Made by a program: the position numbers and the translations under genes
Origin: JAABSQ01 sp041642315
GTDB lineage: Bacteria; Desulfobacterota; Desulfobacteria; Desulfobacterales; Desulfococcaceae
DNA length: 24,650 nt
NCBI GenBank assembly: GCA_041642315.1
Contig: JBEPWQ010000021.1
Location: 1-24,650, forward strand
Direction: 5' to 3'
Notes under the pieces: generated by a model
The model's database searches: none
Seen by the model: the letters and a program-made list of their open reading frames with translations, nothing else
Told to the model about the DNA's origin: nothing
Shown here: one piece after another, positions 1 through 5,865 of the stretch
How positions within the stretch are numbered: position 1 is the first letter of the stretch
Layout of the letters: every line of letters begins with the position of its first letter

Positions 1-1
1 G

Positions 2-69
2 GGGGATTCTCCCGGTCCGGGAAGCTGTTTGAGCGAAAGTGAGTTCTTGCCGGGCCGGGAGAATTCCCC
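2..69. repeat. Imperfect long inverted repeat (palindromic repeat element)
   Basis: Arms at about 2-20 and 50-69 are near-exact reverse complements of each other: GGGGATTCTCCCGG on the left against CCGGGAGAATTCCCC on the right, with one inserted base and one mismatch. The loop is about 29 nt (21-49). Neither arm is followed by a T-tract on either strand, so it is not a classical intrinsic terminator. It lies downstream of the minus-strand yggS gene and could be a REP/MITE-like intergenic repeat or an mRNA 3'-end structure; I cannot see other copies in this window. Confidence 0.55.
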
Positions 70-159
70 GGGGTGGCCGAAATGGTGATCATGGCCCCCG
101 TTTGCTCGCGACGGTTTTGGCTTCCCATAGGGTATTCGCAACCAATACAAACACCTGTT

Positions 160-834
160 CTATCCGGTTCGGGGCCCGAAAATCCCCGTGCCCAGCCGAA
201 TCATATTGCTCCCCTCCTCGATGGCCACCCGGTAGGAGTCGGTCATGCCCATGGAGAGGTATTTGAGATCCGTGCCGGGAAGGCGCAGATCCCGCACCTG
301 CTCGTAGAGTTCCCGGGTGATCCGGAAATAGGGCCGGATCTCCTCCGGGTCATCCAGAAAGGGGCCCATGGTCATGAGCCCCTCTAATTTCAAGTTTTTG
401 CATTCGGAGATTCCCTCGGCCAATTCTTTGACTTCATCAAGATCCGGATCGATGCCCGATTTGTTGGATTCCCGGCCGCTGTTGATTTCGATAAAGGCGG
501 AGACGACCTTGTCGATCCGGGCCGCCCGCAGGTCGATGGCCTCGGCCTGCTTGACCGAGTGGACGGTCTGGATCACGTCCACCAGGCGCAAAGCCTTGTT
601 GATCTTGTTCTTCTGGAGCGGACCGATCATATGCCACCGGGCCTGAAAAGCGGTGTCCCCCAGGGACTCGATCATCTCCTCGGCCTCCTGCACATAGTTG
701 TGCCCCAGATCGGTGGCGCCGGCCGCGATCACCTCCGCCACTTCATCCGGGGAGCGGGTCTTGCAGGCCAGCAAAATGGTGACGTGCTCCGGCACCTCTT
801 CGCGAACCTTCAAGAAGTTCTCCGATATACTCAT
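160..834 (-). CDS. yggS: YggS/PROSC family pyridoxal 5'-phosphate homeostasis protein
   Basis: Cytosolic PLP-binding TIM-barrel protein, 224 aa, close to the usual ~230 aa of the family. The PLP Schiff-base lysine is K25 in ACKTR; the family hallmarks follow in order: NYVQE (about 46-50), WHMIGPLQKNK (the WHFIGxLQxNK motif), a TVHSV strand, INSGRESNKSG, GLMTMGP and, near the C-terminus, the phosphate-binding LSMGMTDSY and IRLGTGIFG. The family carries and buffers PLP and affects amino/keto acid balance rather than catalysing a known reaction. Its ATG overlaps the stop of the upstream thioredoxin reductase gene by 4 nt (ATGA at 831-834), so both are co-transcribed and translationally coupled. 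Family assignment is firm; why it is paired with a redox enzyme is unknown. Confidence 0.95.
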   Translation of the reverse strand: MSISENFLKVREEVPEHVTILLACKTRSPDEVAEVIAAGATDLGHNYVQEAEEMIESLGDTAFQARWHMIGPLQKNKINKALRLVDVIQTVHSVKQAEAIDLRAARIDKVVSAFIEINSGRESNKSGIDPDLDEVKELAEGISECKNLKLEGLMTMGPFLDDPEEIRPYFRITRELYEQVRDLRLPGTDLKYLSMGMTDSYRVAIEEGSNMIRLGTGIFGPRTG

Positions 835-2465
835 GAAGCTTCCTTTTTCTGCATCCAGTAGGGGTTGAGCAGATCCTCAAACAGGACCATGGAGGCTTCG
901 GCGCCCTGGCCGGCGGCGGTCACGATCTGCTTGTAACCGCCCTCCACATCGCCGGCCGTGTAGATGCCGGGGATGCTGGTCCGATGCCGGTCATGCTTGA
1001 TGAATCCGTCGGGGGTAAGTTCCAGGCCCAGCTTTTGAGCCAGTTCCACCGCCGGGGAGTAGCCGATGGCCATGAACACGCCGTCCACCGCCAGGGTCGA
1101 GGTTTCGCCGGTCTGGTTGTTGAGCAGGAGCACCTCCTGCACCTTGTTTTCGCCCCGAATTTCCTGAACCTCGGTATTCCAGAGGACGGGAATGCCGGCG
1201 TCCTTGAGGTTCTGGATCAAATAGTCCTGGGCCCGCAATTTGTCCCGCCGGTGAACCAGGGTGACATCCACGCCCATGTGGTGCAGGTGGAGGGCTTCGG
1301 TGACCGCGCTGTTTCCGCCGCCCACCATGATCACCTTTTTGCCCACGAAAATAGGTCCGTCGCATGTGCTGCAGTAGCTCACCCCCTTGCCCGACAGCCG
1401 TTTCTCACCCGGAACACCCAGGTGGCGATGGACGGCGCCGGTGGCCAGGAGCACCGCCCGGGTGTGAAATTTCCGCCGGGAGGTCTGCACCACCACCGGA
1501 TCGCCCGGTTGAATGTCGAGGACCTCTTCCCCCTGAAAAATCGTCGTATACTGGAGGGCATGGCTGACCATGATGTCTACCAGGGTCTTGCCGCCCACCT
1601 GGGTGAATCCGGTATAATTTTCTACAATGGGAGTGGTGGCCACCTGGCCGCCCAGGGCCTCCCGTTCGACGATAGCCGATTTCAGACCGCTGCGCACCGC
1701 ATAGATGCCGGCGGTGAGCCCGGCCGGTCCGCCGCCCACGATGACCAGGTCATTTTCCACCAGCTCTGCATCCACATCCGGGATAAACACGCTCTGGGGC
1801 TCCAGCTTCTGGAGCGACAGACAGAAGATTTCCTGAGACTGGGCCCCCTGGCCCACCAGGATTTCATTGGCATAGGTCTGAGGCACGCTGTGGGCCGAGT
1901 ATTTTTCCGCGAGATCCGGATTGCACTGAATGTCTACGATTTCGAGGTTGATCAGATCCGGCATTTCCACCGCCGCCTGAACCCCGTTGAGTGCCTGCTG
2001 GGGACAGTAGGGGCAGGTGGGGCTCACGAACACCTTGACATCCCGCGGCGAATCGATTTTTCGGAGCACCTTTCGGGCCTCCTCATTGAGGTGGCTTTGG
2101 TTCATGCCCACCAGAAGCAGGGTTTCCAGAAAGGTGCGGCCTTCCTCCCCCAGAGGGGCGCCGAGCCAGCGAATGGAAAAGCGCTCCGGTGCGACAAGCA
2201 GGGTGGGGGAGTGGGTGACGTTCCATTTTTTTGCCAGCTCGTGGTCGAGGTTGAACTCTTTGAAGGTGATCTTGTTCGTCAGTTCCCGAAAGGCCCGCAC
2301 GATCTGCCGGTTGGCCTGCACGAACATATCCTCTTTGCCCTTTTGCACAAACATATAGAGCGGAATATCATTCGGCATCTGCATGAAGGTGGATTTCAAC
2401 TGCGCCAAATACTGTTGTTCGGACATGCCCTGCTGGGGGTTGCCCATATCCCTTGAATTCGCCAT
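831..2465 (-). CDS. Thioredoxin reductase with N-terminal thioredoxin/glutaredoxin-like domain (AhpF-like)
   Basis: FAD- and NAD(P)H-dependent disulfide reductase of 544 aa. Residues ~1-230 form the thioredoxin-fold N-terminal part with a CPYC redox pair at about 151-154. Residues ~238-544 are a TrxR-type flavoprotein: FAD-binding VIVGGGPAGLTAG near 241-253, GGQV, the active-site CSTCDG near 364-369, the NAD(P)H-binding MVGGGNSAVTEA, and the C-terminal GIYTAGDVEGGYKQ FAD motif. The domain order and length match AhpF (about 520 aa), where electrons pass from the flavin disulfide to the N-terminal pair and then to a peroxiredoxin; no peroxiredoxin gene is visible here, so the partner is unknown and ahpF is not assigned. 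The ATG at 2465 has a GGGAG ribosome site 7 nt upstream and is served by the promoter at 2557-2585; yggS overlaps its stop. Confidence 0.93.
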   Translation of the reverse strand: MANSRDMGNPQQGMSEQQYLAQLKSTFMQMPNDIPLYMFVQKGKEDMFVQANRQIVRAFRELTNKITFKEFNLDHELAKKWNVTHSPTLLVAPERFSIRWLGAPLGEEGRTFLETLLLVGMNQSHLNEEARKVLRKIDSPRDVKVFVSPTCPYCPQQALNGVQAAVEMPDLINLEIVDIQCNPDLAEKYSAHSVPQTYANEILVGQGAQSQEIFCLSLQKLEPQSVFIPDVDAELVENDLVIVGGGPAGLTAGIYAVRSGLKSAIVEREALGGQVATTPIVENYTGFTQVGGKTLVDIMVSHALQYTTIFQGEEVLDIQPGDPVVVQTSRRKFHTRAVLLATGAVHRHLGVPGEKRLSGKGVSYCSTCDGPIFVGKKVIMVGGGNSAVTEALHLHHMGVDVTLVHRRDKLRAQDYLIQNLKDAGIPVLWNTEVQEIRGENKVQEVLLLNNQTGETSTLAVDGVFMAIGYSPAVELAQKLGLELTPDGFIKHDRHRTSIPGIYTAGDVEGGYKQIVTAAGQGAEASMVLFEDLLNPYWMQKKEAS

Positions 2466-2489
2466 GGTCGGTCTCCCTTTTCAATGAAT

Positions 2490-2526
2490 TCGCATCGACT
2501 CTTGTTTCGGTGCGATTTTGTTTTTG
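2490..2526 (+). terminator. Hairpin with T-tract in the trxR leader (terminator-like on plus strand)
   Basis: A 9-bp stem TCGCATCGA (2490-2498) pairs with TCGGTGCGA (2507-2515, one G-T pair) over an 8-nt loop and is followed on the plus strand by TTTTGTTTTTG (2516-2526). This looks like an intrinsic terminator for plus-strand RNA, although no plus-strand gene precedes it; it could stop antisense transcripts coming through yggS-trxR. On the minus strand the same hairpin lies in the 5' leader of trxR, about 13 nt upstream of the ribosome binding site, and may instead act there. Confidence 0.45.
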
Positions 2527-2556
2527 ATGAAGCTTTTTCTCCTAATATTATTACTA

Positions 2557-2585
2557 ATTCTAAGAAAGAGAACGGCGGGTGTCAA
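2557..2585 (-). promoter_or_regulatory. Sigma70-type promoter of the trxR-yggS operon
   Basis: Read on the minus strand, TTGACA (2580-2585) is followed by a 17-bp spacer and TAGAAT (2557-2562), a perfect -35 box and a 5/6 -10 box. The predicted start is near 2550, giving a leader of about 85 nt that contains the hairpin at 2490-2515 and the GGGAG ribosome site at 2473-2477. Confidence 0.7.
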
Positions 2586-2646
2586 CCACGCCCAATCCGG
2601 AGAGCTGGTAATCCAATAAACATATCTTTAATTCTCCCACTTGAAT

Positions 2647-2690
2647 GTGAAAAAGGGATTAAGCTAAGGTGAAAAAGAGATTAAGGTAAT
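2647..2690. repeat. Two-copy 22-bp tandem direct repeat
   Basis: The unit GTGAAAAAGGGATTAAGCTAAG (split here as GTGAAAAAGGGATT plus AAGCTAAG) at 2647-2668 is repeated directly at 2669-2690 with three differences (G/A at unit position 10, C/G at 18, G/T at 22). It lies between the trxR promoter and the patatin remnant. Possible roles are a pair of protein-binding sites or simple slippage; nothing distinguishes them. Confidence 0.5.
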
Positions 2691-2722
2691 AGGGATAAAC
2701 CAAAAACGGAGACTTTTTTGAT

Positions 2723-2896
2723 ATGTCTGAAAATCTACTCTGCATGGCCGGCGAGGACGCATTGGATCGGATCCGACAATGCGGCATGACCTCCGCGGAT
2801 GTGTCCACCGTGGCCGGTGCCGCCGGTGGCCCCAAGTGCTTGGTGCTGGCCCATCTGGAAAGACTGCGATCAGATAAATTGCCACGATATCGCTGA
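2723..2896 (+). pseudogene. 5' remnant of a patatin-like phospholipase gene
   Basis: An open frame of 57 codons from ATG 2723 to TGA 2894-2896. Its residues ~13-45 read DRIRQCGMTSADV, then VAGAAGGPKCLVL (positions 30-42). From family knowledge this matches the start of patatin-like phospholipases that begin with an (I)R..GL....V..VAGASGGPKWLVL pattern, where the glycine-rich stretch is the oxyanion-hole loop. The catalytic GXSXG serine and the Asp dyad residue would lie downstream and are absent: after the LAHLER segment the frame changes character and ends. The surrounding bases are AT-rich and carry no continuation in another frame that I can recognise. I read it as the left stump of a gene lost by deletion; a functional 57-aa peptide is unlikely. 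The family call rests on one short motif. Confidence 0.6.
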
Positions 2897-3136
2897 GCCG
2901 TTTGAGTTTTAAAAAACCATTGACAAGTTATGAATTATATGTAACGAATGCATACAATTAATTTGTTCAATCTCTTTCAAATAAATGATGATCATTCGGC
3001 GACTTATTTTCCGGTTTGAGGAGAATTGGCCAGTATATTCGTAAATGGGCATCAGTGCACCTGGTTTATTTTCCGATCCGCTGAATCTGGTTTCACCCTC
3101 TGTATCGTTTTTCACTCAGAGAAGGGGAATTGAGCC
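2897..3136 (+). promoter_or_regulatory. Leader/promoter region of the Mrp antiporter operon
   Basis: A 240-bp AT-rich non-coding stretch before the first antiporter gene. A consensus-like TTGACA sits at 2920-2925, but no good -10 box lies 16-18 bp downstream; TACAAT at 2953-2958 is too far, so the true start is unclear. Just upstream of the GTG start, CTCTG (3098-3102) can pair with CAGAG (3117-3121), and the CC before it (3096-3097) with the GGGG at 3124-3127. That would hide the AGAAGGGG ribosome binding site (3120-3127) and suggests possible translational control. I could not match the region to a known riboswitch class. Confidence 0.35.
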
Positions 3137-3703
3137 GTGGCTGAAGAGAAAAACGGAGAACAAGGGAGCCCCGAAAGCTGGGGCCGTTTTTTCATGCTGG
3201 GCAATCGCATCCTTGGAGCGGTGCCTTTCATGCTTACTTTTCTGTTCTGCATCACAACCTGGATCATATTGTCCGGCAAATTCGATCTCTTTCACCTCAC
3301 CCTGGGGGTCATCTCCAGTATCATCGTCGCCTATCAGTCGGCCGGCCTGGTCTTCACATCGCCGGATCTCAAGGACTTTATCGGCAATACCTTCCGATTC
3401 GCCCGGTATATTCCCTGGCTGCTCTATCAGGTTTTTATCGCCAACCTGCATGTCATGTATCTGGTCTTCCATCCGCGGATAATGGAGGTCATCGATCCCA
3501 GGATCATCACCTTCAAAAGCCGGTTGGACAAAGAGATTTCCCATCTCATATTCGCCAACTCCATCACTCTGACCCCCGGCACCATCACCGTTTACGTGTC
3601 CGGTATCTACGGGGACTATACCGTCCATGTCATCGACACCCATTCCGGGGAGAACCTGCCCGGTGAAATGGAAACCCGGGTCGGGAGGGTTTTCGGCGAA
3701 TGA
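3137..3703 (+). CDS. mrpE: Na+/H+ antiporter subunit E (MrpE/MnhE)
   Basis: Membrane subunit of a multi-subunit Mrp cation/proton antiporter, 188 aa. It has hydrophobic segments at roughly 28-47 and 52-72, a further membrane-associated stretch near 92-112, and the family hallmark ANSITLTPGT near 139-148, followed by the soluble C-terminal domain. The GTG at 3137 is chosen because AGAAGGGG lies 9 nt upstream and no ATG upstream is in frame with a ribosome site. It is the first gene of the operon; its stop overlaps the ATG of mrpF by 4 nt. The 16-20 residue polar N-terminal tail (EEKNGEQGSPE) is longer than in Bacillus-type MrpE. Assignment is firm; which cation is transported cannot be told from sequence. 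Confidence 0.93.
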   Translation: MAEEKNGEQGSPESWGRFFMLGNRILGAVPFMLTFLFCITTWIILSGKFDLFHLTLGVISSIIVAYQSAGLVFTSPDLKDFIGNTFRFARYIPWLLYQVFIANLHVMYLVFHPRIMEVIDPRIITFKSRLDKEISHLIFANSITLTPGTITVYVSGIYGDYTVHVIDTHSGENLPGEMETRVGRVFGE

Positions 3704-3987
3704 CCGCTTTTTTTCTCTATTCGAGCATCTATCTCTGTTTTCTGATGGTCCTGACCCTCTACCGGGCCATTTTCGGCCCGACGGTGCTGGACCGGATGAT
3801 CGGGGTCAACGCCATCGGCAGCAAGACCACGGTGCTCTTGATCCTGATCGGCCTGATCTATCAGCGGGTGGATATGTTCGTGGACATCGCTCTGGCTTAC
3901 GCGTCCCTCAATTTTATCGCGGTGCTGGCGGCCGCGCGTTATTTTCAGAAACGAAAAGGATTGTACGACGAAACCCGGTTCCGGTAA
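3700..3987 (+). CDS. mrpF: Na+/H+ antiporter subunit F (MrpF/MnhF)
   Basis: Small integral membrane subunit of 95 aa with three predicted transmembrane helices. The characteristic GPTVLDRMIGVNAIGSKTT stretch (about 26-44) and the DIALAYASLNF segment in the third helix (with the conserved acidic residue at the start) identify the MrpF family, normally 85-95 aa. The ATG lies within the ATGA overlap with mrpE (3700-3703), implying translational coupling. Interacts with the G and A/D modules in known Mrp complexes. Confidence 0.93.
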   Translation: MTAFFLYSSIYLCFLMVLTLYRAIFGPTVLDRMIGVNAIGSKTTVLLILIGLIYQRVDMFVDIALAYASLNFIAVLAAARYFQKRKGLYDETRFR

Positions 3988-4035
3988 TTGGGCGATCGGC
4001 CGTTTCTGACAGGGAAGGGGTTCAAGGAGGAATCG

Positions 4036-4380
4036 ATGAACATTCTCGTGGGGTTTTTACTGGTCATCGGGTTATTCTTTTTTACCGGCGGTGCGGTCGG
4101 TATTCTGAGGATGCCCGATTTTTACACCCGGCTCCATCCCGCCGGCAAGCTGGACACCATGGGCCAGCTGATGACCATGGGCGCCATGGCCCTGTATGTC
4201 CTCGGCCTCGATCTTTCACTGGCCTCTGTGCTGACCGGCCTCAAGATTCTGATGATATCGGTTCTGGTTTTCATTACAAGCCCCACCGCCACCCACGCCA
4301 TTGTGGACGCCGGGGTGCGGGCCGGCATGGAACCCTGGACCAAATCCGAAACGGAGGATTTTCGTGATCTGGGAGCTTGA
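4036..4380 (+). CDS. mrpG: Na+/H+ antiporter subunit G (MrpG/MnhG)
   Basis: Membrane subunit of 114 aa with three hydrophobic helices. The family signature lies at about 18-34: GGAVGILRMPDFYTRLH, followed by the GKLDTMGQ motif. The ATG at 4036 is preferred over an upstream TTG at 3988 because AAGGAGG (4024-4030) is 5 nt before it and the extra 16 residues are polar and unlike the family. The C-terminal tail (AGMEPWTKSETEDFRDLGA) is soluble. Its end overlaps the next gene's start: the next GTG at 4364 lies inside its last codons. Confidence 0.92.
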   Translation: MNILVGFLLVIGLFFFTGGAVGILRMPDFYTRLHPAGKLDTMGQLMTMGAMALYVLGLDLSLASVLTGLKILMISVLVFITSPTATHAIVDAGVRAGMEPWTKSETEDFRDLGA

Positions 4381-4609
4381 TTTCATTATTCTGACCCTGG
4401 TGATCTTCTCCGGCATCGCCGCCATTACCGTCCAAGACCTGCTGAGTGCGGCCATCCTCTTCGGGGCATACAGTTTTATGATGTGTCTGCTCTGGGCCAT
4501 CATGGGGGCGGTGGATGTGGCCTTTACCGAAGCAACGGTCGGCGCCGGGGTGAGCACCGTTTTCTTTGTGGCGGCGGTGTTTCATACCACGCGAAACAGC
4601 AAGGATTAG
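4364..4609 (+). CDS. MbhD/MrpA-C-terminal-like (DUF4040) membrane subunit
   Basis: An 81-aa protein with about three transmembrane helices. The core TVQDLLSAAILFGAYSF and VDVAFTEATVGAG (about 20-60) is the signature of the MbhD/DUF4040 family, which forms a NuoJ-like part of membrane-bound hydrogenases and the C-terminal section of full-length MrpA. The GTG at 4364 is chosen because GGAGG (4353-4357) sits 6 nt upstream; the first residues then read (M)IWELDF. A start further upstream would read through mrpG with a proline/tryptophan-rich run unlike a membrane subunit. It overlaps mrpG by 17 nt. Here the domain is a separate gene because there is no MrpA. Function inferred: lines the ion path between the E-F-G and B-C-D halves. 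Confidence 0.88.
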   Translation: MIWELDFIILTLVIFSGIAAITVQDLLSAAILFGAYSFMMCLLWAIMGAVDVAFTEATVGAGVSTVFFVAAVFHTTRNSKD

Positions 4610-4624
4610 GCGGGAGAATCGGGC

Positions 4625-5455
4625 ATGCGGATTATCGGACTGCTGATCGTCATCGCCTTCGGGTCGCTGCTTCGGTACGGCGTCTTCTTTTTTCCGGAGT
4701 GGGGAGACCCGGCATCTCCCCCCAGTCTCCACGTGTCGCCGCATTATATTGAGGAAGCGATTACGGAAACCGCCGTTCCCAATCTGGTCACGGCGGTGCT
4801 GGCCGATTACCGGGGCTACGACACCATGTTCGAGACCACGGTGATTTTCGCCGCCGGTCTGGCCTGTTTCATGCTGCTTCGGGTGCTGCAGCGTCAAGTT
4901 CCCGAGTGCCGCCTCTACCGTCACATTCCTACCGGTATCACCCTTCGCATCGAAAAAGGCGGAAAGCTGCCCACGGAAAGCGGATCTTTCGAGCGGATCG
5001 ATTCCAATTGGGTCCCCCATGATCTGATCATTAAATCGACCAGCCGGTTCATCACCCCGTTTCTGCAGATCTTCGCCCTTTATGTCATCGCCCACGGCCA
5101 CCACAGCCCGGGCGGCGGATTTCAGGGCGGCGTCATTCTGGGGGCGGCCGTCATCATGTACGCCATTTCTTACGATCTTCGCCGGTCCATTCAGCGGATC
5201 GGGGAGCAGGCCACGGCGGTGCTCGGATCCAGCGGGGTGCTGATCTACGCCGGAACCGGGGCGCTGTGCATGGTGCTCGGGGCCGCTTTTCTCGATTACG
5301 GCGCCCTGGCCGGTCTGCTGGGGGTGGACCCGGTCATGGCACGGTCCCACGGCATACTCATCGTCGAGATCGGGGTGGGGATTGCGGTATCCGCGGTGAT
5401 GGTCTGGATCTATTATAATCTCTCCTCCGCCGGCCGGCACGACGAGGGGCTCTGA
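4625..5455 (+). CDS. mrpB: MbhE-MrpB fusion: Na+/H+ antiporter subunit B with N-terminal MbhE-like domain
   Basis: A 276-aa protein in two parts. Residues ~1-92 have two hydrophobic helices around a loop ending in ETAVPNLVTAVLADYRGYDTMFETTV, the signature of the MbhE-like segment found at the very C-terminus of MrpA. Residues ~135-270 are a classic MnhB/MrpB domain: LIIKSTSRFITPF, HGHHSPGGGFQGG and four transmembrane helices. A ~35-residue polar linker (PTGITLRIEKGGKLPTESG region) joins them. Stand-alone MrpB is ~140 aa, so this is a natural fusion of a displaced MrpA module to B. Sixteen bases separate it from the previous gene, and its stop overlaps the mrpC start (TGATG at 5453-5457). Confidence 0.9.
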   Translation: MRIIGLLIVIAFGSLLRYGVFFFPEWGDPASPPSLHVSPHYIEEAITETAVPNLVTAVLADYRGYDTMFETTVIFAAGLACFMLLRVLQRQVPECRLYRHIPTGITLRIEKGGKLPTESGSFERIDSNWVPHDLIIKSTSRFITPFLQIFALYVIAHGHHSPGGGFQGGVILGAAVIMYAISYDLRRSIQRIGEQATAVLGSSGVLIYAGTGALCMVLGAAFLDYGALAGLLGVDPVMARSHGILIVEIGVGIAVSAVMVWIYYNLSSAGRHDEGL

Positions 5456-5856
5456 TGGGCGTGGAACTCTTTACCGATATCGCTTCCAAATACAACTACC
5501 TGGGGGTGGTGATCCTGGTGATGATCGGGCTGTACGCCATGATCGCCAAAAACAATCTGGTGAAAAAAATCATCGGAATGAACATCTTTCAGACCGCCAT
5601 CATTCTCTTTTACGTCTCCACCGCCGCCAAACGGGGGGCCACCATTCCGATTATTCAGCACGGCCACAACGGCCACGGCCATGAGGTGATTCATGCCGCC
5701 GAATACATCAACCCGCTGCCCCATGTCCTGATGCTCACCGCCATCGTAGTGTCGGTGGCCACCCTCGGGGTGGCCCTGGCCCTGGCGGTCAAGATTTATC
5801 ACCAATACGGCACCCTGGAGGAGGATGAAATCCGGGGCCGGCTGCGGAATAGATAA
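5455..5856 (+). CDS. mrpC: Na+/H+ antiporter subunit C (MrpC/MnhC, NuoK-like)
   Basis: Integral membrane subunit of 133 aa with three helices, homologous to NuoK. Family features: GLYAMIAKNNLVKKIIGMNIFQTAIILF in the first two helices (about 26-52) and the PLPHVLMLTAIVVSVATLGVALAL helix near 87-110. Between helices 2 and 3 it has a histidine-rich loop, HGHNGHGHEVIH (69-80), longer than in typical MrpC and possibly metal- or pH-responsive; that is speculation. The ATG overlaps the mrpB stop by one base; the following gene starts 9 nt after its stop. Confidence 0.93.
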   Translation: MGVELFTDIASKYNYLGVVILVMIGLYAMIAKNNLVKKIIGMNIFQTAIILFYVSTAAKRGATIPIIQHGHNGHGHEVIHAAEYINPLPHVLMLTAIVVSVATLGVALALAVKIYHQYGTLEEDEIRGRLRNR

Positions 5857-5865
5857 AGGGAACGC

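Noticed and set aside
984..2456. Long open frame (490 codons) on the plus strand opposite trxR
   Set aside because: It mirrors the thioredoxin reductase codons, is His/Gly/Arg-rich with no recognisable domain, and reflects GC-biased codon positions of the real gene.
2685..2699. Partial resemblance of the bases around TAGGGATAA to an I-SceI-type homing endonuclease site
   Set aside because: Only about nine bases match and the rest of the 18-bp site does not; no intron or endonuclease gene is nearby.
2920..2958. TTGACA (2920-2925) with TACAAT (2953-2958) as the antiporter promoter
   Set aside because: The 27-bp spacing is too long for a sigma70 promoter; no alternative -10 box fits well, so only the region is annotated.
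2909..3115. 68-codon minus-strand frame in the spacer before mrpE
   Set aside because: No convincing ribosome site, no recognisable motif, AT-rich composition typical of non-coding leader.
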